Shown: positions 35,615 to 44,619 of the stretch, piece after piece | Numbering within the stretch: position 1 is the stretch's first letter | Layout of the letters: each line of letters starts with the position of its first letter | Source of the DNA: JBGVSA01 sp041807905 | GTDB lineage: Bacteria > Pseudomonadota > Gammaproteobacteria > Burkholderiales > Rhodocyclaceae | Direction: 5' to 3' | Assembly (NCBI RefSeq): GCF_041807905.1 | Contig: NZ_JBGVSA010000006.1 | Coordinates: forward strand, 62,001 to 126,000 | Length of the DNA: 64,000 nt | Notes under the pieces: generated by a model | Database searches by the model: none | The model's input: the letters and a program-made list of their open reading frames with translations, nothing else | What the model was told of the DNA's origin: nothing | Translations under genes and position numbers: made by a program

Positions 35615-36967
35615 CTACAGCACGACGTGCCCCGTGATCAGCGAAGGCAACCACGTCGAGAAGCTCGGGATGTAGGTCACCAACTGGATGGCGGTCCAGA
35701 TCGCGAGGTAATACGGCCACACCGTCTTCATCACCTGACCGATGGAGACCTCACCGATGGCGCAACCGACGAACTGCACGGTACCGACCGGCGGGTGCAC
35801 CAGGCCGAGCGCGCAGTTGAGCAGCAGCATCATGCCGAACTGCACCGGGCCCACGCCCATCTGGATTGCCAGCGGCATGAACAGCGGCGTCGTGATGAGG
35901 ATGTGCGCGGCCATGTCGAGGAAGATGCCGAGCGCGACCTGGATGATGTTGATGTACAGCAGCATGATCCACGGCGTGTGCGTGGCGGCCAGCAGTGCCG
36001 TCTCGATCGCGTCGGGGATTTCCAGGTACGCCAGTTGCCAGCGCAACATGTTCGACACGCCGATCAGCAGCAGGATCACGCCCGTGGTCTTGGAAGCCTT
36101 GGCCAGCGCCTTGAGCAGCTTCTTCCGATCCAGCGTGCGATACACCAGCCCCGTCAGCAGCAACGAGTACGTCACGGCGATACCAGCCGACTCCGTCGCC
36201 GTCGCGATGCCCTTCATGACGGCCACCAGGATGATGGCGACGACCATGAAGCCCGGCACGGCGGCGATGAACGAACGCAGCACGGCGTTCCAGCCCGGGA
36301 ACTTCTCGATCATCGAGGTACCGTCGGCGCGCTTGGGGAAGCCGTACTTGACCGCTTGCCAGTAGGCCGCCGTCAGCATGCACACCATGATCCAGAAGAC
36401 CGGGACCAGGCCCGCGAACATCAGGTCGCCGATCGACACGCCCTTGATCTCATGACCATTGATCACGCCCGACGCGGCCTGCGCGGCGAAGGCATAGATG
36501 ATCATGTTGTGGGAGGTCGGCATCAGCGCACCCGACAGCGACGCGTGCGTGGTCACGTTGACCGCGTAGTCGGCGCTGTAGCCTTCGCGCTTCATGATCG
36601 GGATCATCACCCCGCCCATGGCCGACGTATCGGCGACGGGCGAGCCCGAGACACCGCCGAAGAACGTACAGGCGATCACGTTGGCCAGACCCAGGCCGCC
36701 GCGCCAGTGACCCACCAGGCTGCGTGCGAACACCACGATCTTGTCGGCGATGCCACCGTGGAGCATGAGCTCGCCGGAGAAGATGAAGAACGGAATGGCG
36801 AGGAACGAGAACGCGTTCATCCCCGAGATCATCATCTGCAGCGCGGTGGACAGGGGCAGGCCTTCGACGAAGAAGGTCAGCACGCAGCTCAGGCCGATGC
36901 CGATGGCAACCGGCACCCCGAGCAACAGAAAGACGATGAAGCTAAGACACAGGACGGTCAGTGCCAT
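35615..36967 (-). CDS. dctM: TRAP transporter large permease DctM
   Basis: 450 residues with about 12 transmembrane helices. It has family motifs LLLGVPVAIGIGLS near the N-terminus, IPFFIFSGELMLHGGIADKIV, FFGGVSGSPVADTSAMGGVMIP and, near the C-terminus, HPPVGTVQFVGCAIG. It couples Na+ flow to uptake of the solute delivered by DctP. The start overlaps the dctQ stop by 10 bp. It ends the TRAP operon before a terminator. Confidence 0.96.
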   Translation of the reverse strand: MALTVLCLSFIVFLLLGVPVAIGIGLSCVLTFFVEGLPLSTALQMMISGMNAFSFLAIPFFIFSGELMLHGGIADKIVVFARSLVGHWRGGLGLANVIACTFFGGVSGSPVADTSAMGGVMIPIMKREGYSADYAVNVTTHASLSGALMPTSHNMIIYAFAAQAASGVINGHEIKGVSIGDLMFAGLVPVFWIMVCMLTAAYWQAVKYGFPKRADGTSMIEKFPGWNAVLRSFIAAVPGFMVVAIILVAVMKGIATATESAGIAVTYSLLLTGLVYRTLDRKKLLKALAKASKTTGVILLLIGVSNMLRWQLAYLEIPDAIETALLAATHTPWIMLLYINIIQVALGIFLDMAAHILITTPLFMPLAIQMGVGPVQFGMMLLLNCALGLVHPPVGTVQFVGCAIGEVSIGQVMKTVWPYYLAIWTAIQLVTYIPSFSTWLPSLITGHVVL

Positions 36968-37452
36968 GACGGAACCACCTTCTTCTTGGTAAAGAGCGCC
37001 CCGATGTGCTCAATCGAGAACAGGAACATCAAGACTCCGGCGATGATGGGCGGCAAGAAACGGAACGCCTCCGAAATGCCGAGCGTGGGAATCGTATGGT
37101 CGAGGGTTTCCTCGGCCATGATGATTCCGCACACGAAGAGAAAGATGGCAAAGCTGATCGTGAATACGCCGACGAGCAGGGCGCAGACGTCCTGGGCGCG
37201 CGGCGGGAGCTTGGCGACCAGCGAATCGAGCCCGATGTGGCCCGCGTCGCGCACGCCCGCGGACGCGCCGAACATGGAAACGCAGATGACCAGCAGCAGG
37301 GCGACCTGCTCCACGAACGGCGGAGCGTCGTTGAAGACATAGCGCATGACGACGCTGTAGTCGACGATCAGAACCAACCCGGCCAGGCACGTACAGGCGA
37401 CATACATCGCCCAGCGCGAGAGCCGGGAATTGACAGCAGTTAGGATATTCAT
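36958..37452 (-). CDS. dctQ: TRAP transporter small permease DctQ
   Basis: 164 residues with four hydrophobic segments and the family pattern VMRYVFNDAPPFVEQVALLLVI plus RDAGHIGLDSLVAKLPPRAQ. It stabilises DctM and completes the transporter. A GAGGA ribosome site precedes ATG 37452. It lies 80 bp after the binding-protein gene and overlaps dctM. Confidence 0.95.
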   Translation of the reverse strand: MNILTAVNSRLSRWAMYVACTCLAGLVLIVDYSVVMRYVFNDAPPFVEQVALLLVICVSMFGASAGVRDAGHIGLDSLVAKLPPRAQDVCALLVGVFTISFAIFLFVCGIIMAEETLDHTIPTLGISEAFRFLPPIIAGVLMFLFSIEHIGALFTKKKVVPSWH

Positions 37453-37532
37453 GGGGGTCCTCGGGAGCGGCCGCGCATGCGCGCAAGGCGCACGCGGCGG
37501 CCGTCGTCAGGAAGAGCGCGAAGCCCTCGGAA

Positions 37533-38519
37533 TTACTTGGTGTTCTGGATTTCCTGCACCAGCGCCTTCAGTTCCGGCGTCGTGGCGAACTTGTCCCACA
37601 CCGGCTTTTCAGCGGCCACGAAGGCCTTCTTGTCGATCTCGGCGGCCGGAACGATCTTGGCGCCGCCCTTGATCACGGCTGCCTTGGATTGGGTTTCCTT
37701 GGCTTCCCAGAGCTTGACGTAGTAGGGCACGGAGTCCTTGGCGGCCTTGCGGATGGCGGCTTGCTCTTCCTTCGGCAGCGTGTCCCACACCTTCTTGGAG
37801 AACACCAGCACTTCAGGCGTCATCATGTGCATCGTCTCCGAGTACACCGGGGCCGACTCGAAGTGCTTGGCTTCTTCGTACGACGGGTAGTTGTTCTCGG
37901 CGGCATCCACCAGACCGGTCTTGAGGCCCGTGTAGACCTCGGCCATCGGCATCGGCGTGGGCGAGGCGCCCAGCGCTTCGGTCATGCTCACCGACAGATC
38001 GGAGGGCTGCACGCGAATCTTCATGCCCTTCATGTCGGCAACGGTCTTGACCGGCTTCTTGGCATACACCGAACGGGCGCCGGCTTCGTACATGCACAGC
38101 GCCACGAAACCTGCCTTGTCGAAGGAGGCCAGGATCTTGTCGCCGATCGGGCCGTAGATGACCTTACGGAAGTGGTCGATGTCGCGGAACATGAACGGCA
38201 GCGACGGGATCAGCGATTCGGGCACGATGCCGTGAAAGGTCGCCGTGCTCACGCGCACCATGTCGATGGCGCCGATCTTGACCTGCTGGACCACGTCGGT
38301 TTCCGAGCCCAGTGCGCTGTCGCCGAACACCTTGATCGTGTCCTTGCCGCCGGTGGCCTTGTTCAGGTCTTCGCCCATGTGAATGACGGCCATGTTCGTG
38401 GGGTAATCCTTGGCGTGTACGTCCGCCGAGCGGAACGTGCGGGCCATGCCGGTGGAGGCGGAAACGGCGAGCGCGCCGCCCATCAGAACGGCAACCAATG
38501 TCTTCAGCTTGCACTTCAT
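37533..38519 (-). CDS. dctP: TRAP transporter solute-binding protein DctP
   Basis: 328 residues. The signal peptide ends near STGMA. The mature protein has the DctP fold with the conserved Arg that binds a substrate carboxylate in MKIRVQPSDLSVSMTEALGASPTPMPMAEVYTGLKTGLVDAAENNYPSY. The ATG at 38519 has GGAGATTTAAAG upstream. Relatives bind C4-dicarboxylates, sugar acids and sulfonates. Because the sulfolactate genes start 1.4 kb away, an organosulfonate ligand is possible but not shown. Confidence 0.93.
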   Translation of the reverse strand: MKCKLKTLVAVLMGGALAVSASTGMARTFRSADVHAKDYPTNMAVIHMGEDLNKATGGKDTIKVFGDSALGSETDVVQQVKIGAIDMVRVSTATFHGIVPESLIPSLPFMFRDIDHFRKVIYGPIGDKILASFDKAGFVALCMYEAGARSVYAKKPVKTVADMKGMKIRVQPSDLSVSMTEALGASPTPMPMAEVYTGLKTGLVDAAENNYPSYEEAKHFESAPVYSETMHMMTPEVLVFSKKVWDTLPKEEQAAIRKAAKDSVPYYVKLWEAKETQSKAAVIKGGAKIVPAAEIDKKAFVAAEKPVWDKFATTPELKALVQEIQNTK

Positions 38520-39527
38520 CTTTAAATCTCCTGGACACACTAAGGGCGGCACACGCCACCGAAACTTCATTGGAGCTATTTGTCGGGCCATGGACTCGAC
38601 GGTGCGCGGGGTTTTATATCGGGCAAATGCACCCGTTGCGCTGTTTTGTATTGAATAAAAGCAATCTGGATATTTGCCTCGGCCAATTCTTTCGCGCTGA
38701 ACGCTTTATTTATTCAAATGGAATAGCATTGAATTCGTCCAAATAAACAAAAAAGGATTTGCGAGAAATAAACCGGGATCGCCACCTTTGGGTGACGGCT
38801 GAGATGCCCGCCACATGCGCCTTTCGGCAGATTGGTGCAAATGCGAAACGACTCCTCGTTTATGCGCATGGACTCGCTGGTGCTGATTCAATGGCGATGT
38901 ATTGCGCGGGTTTGGATCATTTTTCGTTGGGCGAATGCTGCCTCAGAGTTTTCTTGCCAACAATATCCAGCACTGTCTGTGTTTCCGGTTCCATAAACGA
39001 TTCTTGATATAGGCCATGTTTTATTTATGGAGATTGATTTTTTGGATCGACGGCTGTGTTTTTGTTTTGTTTTTGAGATATAAGCAGCGGATTTTTAAAT
39101 ATTGCGCAATATATATTGCCGGCAATATTTGAATGCCGATTTCAATTTGAACGAATTGATAATGCGTATCCAACGGCACCAGTGCGCGGTCAGTGCATGG
39201 CGTACAGATGGTTCGGTACCGCAACCTGCCGAAGCGGAGTCCGCCATCGGAGTGCATCGAGGAGCGTGGTTTCGGCGCGCAGGAGCCAGGTATGCACGCG
39301 CGGTTGAAGCGGAGTACGTGGTGCGCGGAACGCCAGTCGAAGCCGGCATGCAGCGGCGGATCGTGAGTCGAGCGCCAACGCCAGGCAGCAACGATGAGTC
39401 CGCCGTAACACTCTGATTTTTCGCCAGTGTCCGACATGCCCAGGGTCTGGGCCACGGATACCTGCAATCGTCGGCTATGCCAGTCGCGCGCGGATTGAAC
39501 GCCGCTCGCGCTATACTCGCGACCCCA
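38520..39527. other. Gene-free, partly AT-rich intergenic region
   Basis: About 1 kb between dctP (minus) and tRNA-Leu. From about 38620 to 39160 the DNA is far more AT-rich than the rest of the window, with many T/A runs. It holds an imperfect dyad near 38708-38747 (TTCAAATG...CATTGAA, flanked by TTTATT and AATAAA) that may control the TRAP operon, and tandem palindromes at 39099-39128. From 39180 the composition returns to normal. Short frames exist on both strands, but none has family resemblance. It may be a foreign or decayed insert beside a tRNA gene. Confidence 0.6.
39099..39128. repeat. Two abutting perfect palindromes sharing the half-site ATATTGC
   Basis: ATATTGCGCAATAT (39099-39112) is followed directly by ATATTGCCGGCAATAT (39113-39128). 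This gives four copies of the half-site ATATTGC in 30 bp, a typical layout for cooperative dimer binding. Confidence 0.8.
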
Positions 39528-39612
39528 GCCCGGGTGGCGAAATTGGTAGACGCACGAGACTTAAAATTTCGCGCCGTAAGGCGTACGGGTTCGACTCCCG
39601 TCCCGGGCACCA
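39528..39612 (+). tRNA. tRNA-Leu (anticodon UAA)
   Basis: 85 nt. The acceptor stem GCCCGGG/CCCGGGC closes the molecule, with discriminator A and encoded CCA at 39610-39612. The D-arm region (TGGCGAAATTGGTAGACGCA) is standard for tRNA-Leu. The anticodon loop CTTAAAA contains TAA, a long variable arm (class II) follows, and the T-loop is GGTTCGACTCC. TATACT at 39512-39517 is a likely -10. Confidence 0.97.
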
Positions 39613-39616
39613 ACAG

Positions 39617-39656
39617 AAAGGCCCTGTTCATCGCTTGATGGGCGGGGCTTTTTCTT
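39617..39656 (+). terminator. Likely terminator of tRNA-Leu
   Basis: An interrupted stem-loop (AAAGGCCC ... CATC-GCTT-GATG ... GGGGC) ends in TTTTTC shortly after the tRNA 3' end. Confidence 0.65.
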
Positions 39657-39957
39657 TGGTGACTCCCGCCAGAGCCGGACCCGCGCAAAGCAGATCCGAC
39701 CGTGATGCGTTCGGGGGTATCCCGCTCGGATGGGGGCGGTGCAGGGAGCGCACAGGCTGCGTGGCGACGCTTGTCTTCTGACCAAATTTCGTCGCGCAAC
39801 GGGAGGATCGGGTCCCGTTTCCCGGCATCGATCGCCCACCGGATTCGACGCAAAGCAAATCACAAAATCATCGTTGGGACGGCGTTGCGCGCGGACTATT
39901 CTCGGCCAGACGCGTCGCCGCCAGCGCGCGCCTCTTCATCCATCCGAATCCCACGCC
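39657..39957. other. Intergenic leader before slcC
   Basis: About 300 bp with no convincing gene; the frame of slcC is open through it but lacks a better start. It should carry the slcC-comC promoter. A short near-direct repeat (CGCAAAGCA at about 39686 and 39850) is the only pattern seen. Confidence 0.5.
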
Positions 39958-40920
39958 ATGACCACCACACGCAAGATCCTGATCAGCGAATTCATGGACG
40001 CGGCCGCCGTCGACCGGCTGTCTTCCGTGTTCACCGTCCACTACGTTCCCGATCTGGTCGACCGCCCCGACGCGCTCATCGCCGCCGCGCGCGAAGTCGA
40101 CGCTCTCATCGTGCGCAACCGCACGCAGGTGAAGGGCGCCTTGCTCGACGCCTTGCCGGATGGCGTCGTCATCGGCCGGTTGGGTGTCGGGCTCGACAAC
40201 ATCGACGTAGCCACGGCGGAAGCGCGGGGCATACGTGTGATCGCTGCGACCGGCGCCAACGCCGACAGCGTGGCCGAGTACGTCATCGCTACATCTCTGG
40301 TGCTGTTGCGCGGCAGCCTGCTGTCGAGCGGGGAGGTCGCCGCCGGTCAATGGCCCCGGGCACGGCTTTCCAACGGTCGCGAAGCCGCGGGCAAGCAGCT
40401 CGGGCTCGTAGGCTTTGGCGACATCGGTCAGCGCGTCGCGCGTCTGGCGCATGCGATAGGAATGCGGGTGGTGGCGCACGACCCGGTCGTCGCAGCGGAC
40501 GATGCGCGCTGGCACGCCACCGGCGTGCGGGCGGTCACCCTCGATGCGCTGCTTGCGGAGTCGGATGTCATCAGCCTGCACGTGCCGCTGCTGCCGTCGA
40601 CACGTGGCCTGATCGACGCCGCGAAGCTGGCTCGCGTCAAGCCACGCGCGGTGCTGATCAATACCGCACGCGGGCAGATCGTGGACGAAGCCGCGCTAGC
40701 CCAGGCACTGCGCGACGGCCGCCTTGCCGGCGCCGCGGTGGATGTGTTCGAACACGAGCCCCTGCCGGCGCAATCTGCGTTGGCGGACGCCCCGAACCTG
40801 ATCCTGACGCCGCACGTGGCGGGCGTCACCGAAGAATCGAACGTGCGGGTGAGCGCGCTCATCGCCGACGCCGTCACCGAAGCGCTGCTTGCACGGGAGG
40901 TGGTCCATGGCACGCATTGA
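39958..40920 (+). CDS. slcC: D-2-hydroxyacid dehydrogenase, probable (S)-sulfolactate dehydrogenase SlcC
   Basis: 320 residues of the D-isomer-specific 2-hydroxyacid dehydrogenase family. It shows the NAD-binding GLVGFGDIGQRVARLAHAIGM, the catalytic Arg in LINTARGQIVDEAAL, a Glu in DVFEHEPL, and the catalytic His in LTPHVAGVT. The call as SlcC rests on context: it precedes a ComC-type dehydrogenase and faces suyAB. In that pathway SlcC oxidises (S)-sulfolactate to sulfopyruvate. ATG 39958 is used; the frame opens earlier. It overlaps comC by 14 bp. By sequence alone it could be a phosphoglycerate dehydrogenase-like enzyme. Confidence 0.82.
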   Translation: MTTTRKILISEFMDAAAVDRLSSVFTVHYVPDLVDRPDALIAAAREVDALIVRNRTQVKGALLDALPDGVVIGRLGVGLDNIDVATAEARGIRVIAATGANADSVAEYVIATSLVLLRGSLLSSGEVAAGQWPRARLSNGREAAGKQLGLVGFGDIGQRVARLAHAIGMRVVAHDPVVAADDARWHATGVRAVTLDALLAESDVISLHVPLLPSTRGLIDAAKLARVKPRAVLINTARGQIVDEAALAQALRDGRLAGAAVDVFEHEPLPAQSALADAPNLILTPHVAGVTEESNVRVSALIADAVTEALLAREVVHGTH

Positions 40921-41905
40921 TCCGAGCTCGGCGCAAGCGCTCGCCGAACGAGCGCTCCGCGCGGCAGGGGCCAGTGCCCGCAATGCGGCAAGCACGGCGC
41001 GCGCCTTGGTGTTCGCCGAGCGCGAGGGACTGCCGTCGCACGGACTCTCACGCGTGCCGCAATACGCCGCACATCTGCGATTGGGCCGCGTCGATGGTGC
41101 AGCCGAGCCGCGCGTGGTGCACGCACGCGGCGGCGCCGTGCTTGTCGATGCGCATGAAGGCTTTGCCTTCCCGGCCATCGACCTGGCGGTGAACGTTGCG
41201 ATCGATCGGGTCGTCGAGCAGGGTGTGGTGTTCGCCGGGGTCAGCAACAGCCATCACTTCGGCGTGGCCGCGTACCACCTGCGCAATCTGGCGAGCAGGG
41301 GGCTGGTTGGTCTGGCGTTCGGCAATTCCCCAGCAGGGATTCCCGCGTGGGGCGGCAAACGGGCAATCTTCGGCACCAATCCGTTCGCAGCGGTCTTCCC
41401 CCGTCGCAACGCAGAGCCGGTCGTCATCGATCTGAGCCTGTCGGAAGTCGCGCGCGGCAAGCTGATGGTCGCCGCGCGGGAAGGGCGCGAGATTCCGCTC
41501 GGATGGGCGTTGGACCGCGATGGTCAACCGACGACCGACCCCAAGGCCGGACTGGCTGGCATGATGGCGCCCGCAGGGGGGCTCAAAGGCGCGCTGCTGG
41601 CGTTGGTGGTCGAGGTGTTGTGCACGGCGCTGACCGGGGCCGCGTTGGGATTCGAAGCCGATTCGTTCTTCGTCGAAGAAGGTAATCGGCCGCGTATCGG
41701 GCAAGCCTTTCTGGTCATCGATCCGGGCGCGCTGGCCGGGCGCGATGTGTTCAATGAACGGCTGGAAACGCTCATCGCCTACATGCTCCAGGACGATGGT
41801 GTGCGCCTCCCGGGGGAGCGCCGTGCAGCCGCATTGGCGGCAACGCGCGAAGGGTTCGAAGTCGCCGACACGCTGCTGGCCCAGTTGCGTGATCTGGCCG
41901 GCTAG
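40907..41905 (+). CDS. comC: Ldh2/malate dehydrogenase family enzyme, probable (R)-sulfolactate dehydrogenase ComC
   Basis: 332 residues of the MDH/LDH2 family. It includes the catalytic-region HGLSRVPQYAAHL near the N-terminus, SNSHHFGVAAYHL (active-site His), FGTNPFAAVFP and PAGGLKGALLALVVEVL. With SlcC it would reduce sulfopyruvate to (R)-sulfolactate, the SuyAB substrate. The start ATG 40907 has GGGAGGTGG just upstream inside slcC, showing translational coupling. Substrate assignment is by context; related enzymes act on malate, ureidoglycolate or lactate. Confidence 0.82.
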   Translation: MARIDPSSAQALAERALRAAGASARNAASTARALVFAEREGLPSHGLSRVPQYAAHLRLGRVDGAAEPRVVHARGGAVLVDAHEGFAFPAIDLAVNVAIDRVVEQGVVFAGVSNSHHFGVAAYHLRNLASRGLVGLAFGNSPAGIPAWGGKRAIFGTNPFAAVFPRRNAEPVVIDLSLSEVARGKLMVAAREGREIPLGWALDRDGQPTTDPKAGLAGMMAPAGGLKGALLALVVEVLCTALTGAALGFEADSFFVEEGNRPRIGQAFLVIDPGALAGRDVFNERLETLIAYMLQDDGVRLPGERRAAALAATREGFEVADTLLAQLRDLAG

Positions 41906-41917
41906 AACGCTTCAACG

Positions 41918-41942
41918 GCCGGGAGCTGCAAACACTCCCGGT
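41918..41942. terminator. Hairpin between convergent comC and the transporter operon
   Basis: Arms CCGGGAG/CTCCCGG with a 9-nt loop. No T-tract follows on either strand, so this is a weak or Rho-assisted terminator candidate. Confidence 0.4.
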
Positions 41943-41952
41943 CGCGTAGTTG

Positions 41953-42819
41953 TCAGGCGTGCATTCCCCAACGGCGGACCGTTTTTGCTTCGAGGACGCG
42001 AAAGACGAGGTTGTCGACCGCCAACCCGATGACGATCACGCTCAGCAGGCCTGCAAAAACCGAGGGGATTTCCAACTGGTTCTTGTTTTCGTAGATGAAC
42101 CATCCCAGCCCGCCGCCACCGGAGCTGACGCCGAAGACGAGTTCCGCCGCAATCAAGGTGCGCCAGGCAAACGCCCAACCGTTCTTGAGTCCGCTCAGGA
42201 TGCTGGGGAACGCTGCCGGAATGAGGATCGTCACCACCAGCCGCAAGCCCGACAGCCCGTAGTTGCGGCCGACCATGCGCAAGGTCGGTGAAACCGCTTT
42301 GAACCCGCCGTGTGTGCTCAGCGCGACGGGCCACAGCACCGAATGCACCAGCACGAAGATGAGGCTCGCATTGCCGAGGCCGAACCAGATCAGCGACAAC
42401 GGCAGCAGCGCGATGGCTGGCAGGGGATTGAACATCGCCGTGAGCGTTTCGAGCAGATCGTTGCCGATACGCGAGCCGACGGCGAGTGCTGTGACAAAAG
42501 CCGCGATGACAATTCCAAGTACATAACCGGTCAACAGCGTCTGCAGCGTGAAACCCGCGCGTTTGAGCAGACTGCCCGACACGATGCCGTCCCACCACGC
42601 CGTCAGCGTATCGGAGAAGGTCGGGAACAGAAGCGGGTTGTCCAGATGCGTGGCATAGCCTTGCCACAGGAGCGCCAACGCGATGAGGATCAGCGCCTTT
42701 CGCAGCGCGCCGATCTGCCACAGGCGCTCGGCCAGTCCGAGCGCTCGCTCGGGCTCGTCGTGGGTGTCCGTGTGCGGAGCGGGGCCGGGTGCGGCCAGTG
42801 TGAGTTGTTGGTCAGGCAT
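41953..42819 (-). CDS. SsuC/TauC-type ABC transporter permease of the suy operon
   Basis: 288 residues. It has a cytoplasmic N-terminus, then six helices with the EAA-loop region (KAVSPTLRMVGRNYGLSGLRLVVTILIPAAFPSILSGLKNGWAFAW) and the early LFPTFSDTLTAWWDG. The ATG at 42819 overlaps the end of the ATPase gene by 8 bp. Last gene of the operon suyA-suyB-SBP-ATPase-permease and thus probably part of sulfolactate import. Confidence 0.92.
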   Translation of the reverse strand: MPDQQLTLAAPGPAPHTDTHDEPERALGLAERLWQIGALRKALILIALALLWQGYATHLDNPLLFPTFSDTLTAWWDGIVSGSLLKRAGFTLQTLLTGYVLGIVIAAFVTALAVGSRIGNDLLETLTAMFNPLPAIALLPLSLIWFGLGNASLIFVLVHSVLWPVALSTHGGFKAVSPTLRMVGRNYGLSGLRLVVTILIPAAFPSILSGLKNGWAFAWRTLIAAELVFGVSSGGGGLGWFIYENKNQLEIPSVFAGLLSVIVIGLAVDNLVFRVLEAKTVRRWGMHA

Positions 42820-43588
42820 GGGTGAGCTCGGGCTGCGACGCGTCGGCGAACAACGTCTCGTGAATTCGGGTGGAGAGCAGTTTGCCGTCTGCATCGGGCT
42901 CGTCCTGCCCGTTGCTCGCGATCTCGGCAATGACCTGGCCGGGATGCGGCGAGAGCAGCAATATGCGGTTGCCCAGGCGGATCGCCTCGGGAATCGAATG
43001 GGTGACGAACAGCACCGTGAAGTGCGTGTCATGCCAAAGCTGGAGCAGCTCGTCCTGCATCGTCCGGCGCGTCAGCGCGTCGAGCGCGGCGAAGGGCTCG
43101 TCCATCAGGATGATGTCGGGCTCCATGGCCATGCCGCGTGCGATGGCGACGCGCTGCTTCATGCCGCCCGACAGCGTATGCGGATAGCTGTCGGCGAATT
43201 TCTCCAGCCCCACCTTGCGCAAGTAATGCAGGGCATGGGCATGCGCTGCCGCCCCCTTGAGCTTGCCGCTGGCTTCCAGGCCGAAGCTCACGTTGTGGCG
43301 CACGGTCTTCCATGGCAACAACTGATCGAACTCCTGGAACACCATCACTCGGTCGGCCCCCGGGCGGCTGATGGGGGCGCCCTTGAGCAGCAGACGACCC
43401 TCGGCCGGGGCGAGATATCCGCCCACGGCCTTGAGCAGTGTGGACTTGCCGCACCCCGACGGCCCCAGCAGGACGTAACGGTCACCGCGGTTCACCGAAA
43501 AGCTGACTCGATGCGTGGCGGTGACCACGTGTTCGCTTGTCTTGTAGCGAAGCGTGACGCCCTGGACGTCGAGGAGCGGCGCGGCCAT
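42812..43588 (-). CDS. SsuB/TauB-type ABC transporter ATPase of the suy operon
   Basis: 258 residues with Walker A GPSGCGKST, Q-loop VFQEFDQLLPWKTVRHNV, signature LSGGMKQR, Walker B ILMDEPFAALDA and switch VTHS. It powers the adjacent permease and lies 4 bp after the binding-protein gene. Confidence 0.95.
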   Translation of the reverse strand: MAAPLLDVQGVTLRYKTSEHVVTATHRVSFSVNRGDRYVLLGPSGCGKSTLLKAVGGYLAPAEGRLLLKGAPISRPGADRVMVFQEFDQLLPWKTVRHNVSFGLEASGKLKGAAAHAHALHYLRKVGLEKFADSYPHTLSGGMKQRVAIARGMAMEPDIILMDEPFAALDALTRRTMQDELLQLWHDTHFTVLFVTHSIPEAIRLGNRILLLSPHPGQVIAEIASNGQDEPDADGKLLSTRIHETLFADASQPELTHA

Positions 43589-43592
43589 GGCA

Positions 43593-44591
43593 TCAGCTCC
43601 CGGGCAGGGCGTGGACTTCGGGGAAGAACAGGTCCTTCCAGCTCGCCGGTTTCTGCTTGATCGAGCCGATCTTGAACAGGAAGTCGGAGAACTTGGTGAC
43701 GTTCTGCGGCGTGGTGGTGAAGATCACCTGCGGATCGCTGACGATCTTGTAGATGTCCTCCACCGAGTCCTTGTCCTTTGAAAGTTCGAGATACCGCTGC
43801 GCGGCCGCGCGCTTGTCGCGGTTGATGGTGGCGGTGGCTTCTTCGTAGGCCTTCAGAAACGCGGCGTAGAGCTTCGGGTTGTTGTCATGGAAGCGACGGC
43901 TGCCATAGAGCACGTTGAATGTTGCGGGGCCGCCGAGTACATCGTACGAATTGAGCACGGTGTGAATGCCCTGCGTTTCGAGTTCGCGCTGCGAGAACGG
44001 CGGCGCGGTGAAGTGGGCCGTGATCTCGCCCACGCCCGACACGAGCGCGGCCAGGCCGTCCGGGTGGGCCAGCGACACCGTCAGCGGATCGAGCTTGAAT
44101 TGCTGGCCTTCGCCGAAGGTCTGCAATGCCGCCATCTGCAGCACGACGGGTTGAAACCCGACCTTGACCGCGGGCACCGCGATCTTGTCCTTGTCGGTGA
44201 AGTCGCGGATCGATTTGATCCTGGGGTTGCGCGTATTGAGCAGGTTGGGCATCGAGTTCATCGCCGCGATCAGCTTGACGTCGCCGCGCGTCTTGTCCCA
44301 CAGCGTAATGGCGGGCGGCACGCCGGCCGAGGCGATATCCAGCGAATTGGACAGCAGCGCATCGTTCATGACGTTGGCGCCGGCAAAGGTCGCCCACGTC
44401 ACTTTGATGTCGCCCAGGCCGGCGGCCTTTGCGTGTTTTTCCACGAGCTTGTCGGCTTCGATGATGAGCATCGGCAGATAGCTGATGCCGTATTGCTTGG
44501 CGATGCGCAGTTCGTTGGCCTCGGCATGAGCGAGCTGCGTGGTGACGATGAGGCCGGCGCTCAAGGCCAGCCAGAGAATGCGTTTGTACAT
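43593..44591 (-). CDS. SsuA/TauA-type periplasmic binding protein of the suy operon
   Basis: 332 residues. The signal peptide is cleaved after QLAHA. The mature protein starts with ELRIAKQYGISYLPMLIIEADKLVEKHAK, typical of sulfonate/taurine-type binding proteins, and contains LLSNSLDIASAGVPPAITLWDK. Genetic linkage to suyAB suggests that it binds sulfolactate or a related C3-sulfonate. It lies 28 bp after suyB. Confidence 0.9.
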   Translation of the reverse strand: MYKRILWLALSAGLIVTTQLAHAEANELRIAKQYGISYLPMLIIEADKLVEKHAKAAGLGDIKVTWATFAGANVMNDALLSNSLDIASAGVPPAITLWDKTRGDVKLIAAMNSMPNLLNTRNPRIKSIRDFTDKDKIAVPAVKVGFQPVVLQMAALQTFGEGQQFKLDPLTVSLAHPDGLAALVSGVGEITAHFTAPPFSQRELETQGIHTVLNSYDVLGGPATFNVLYGSRRFHDNNPKLYAAFLKAYEEATATINRDKRAAAQRYLELSKDKDSVEDIYKIVSDPQVIFTTTPQNVTKFSDFLFKIGSIKQKPASWKDLFFPEVHALPGS

Positions 44592-44619
44592 GTGTCAGGT
44601 TTCCGATTGAAAAGTGGTG

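Noticed and set aside
39095..39863. Minus-strand frames across tRNA-Leu reading VPGTGVEPVRLTARNFKSRAS or GARDGSRTRTPYGAKF
   Set aside because: These are the well-known false peptides from translating the tRNA-Leu complement; the tRNA itself is well supported.
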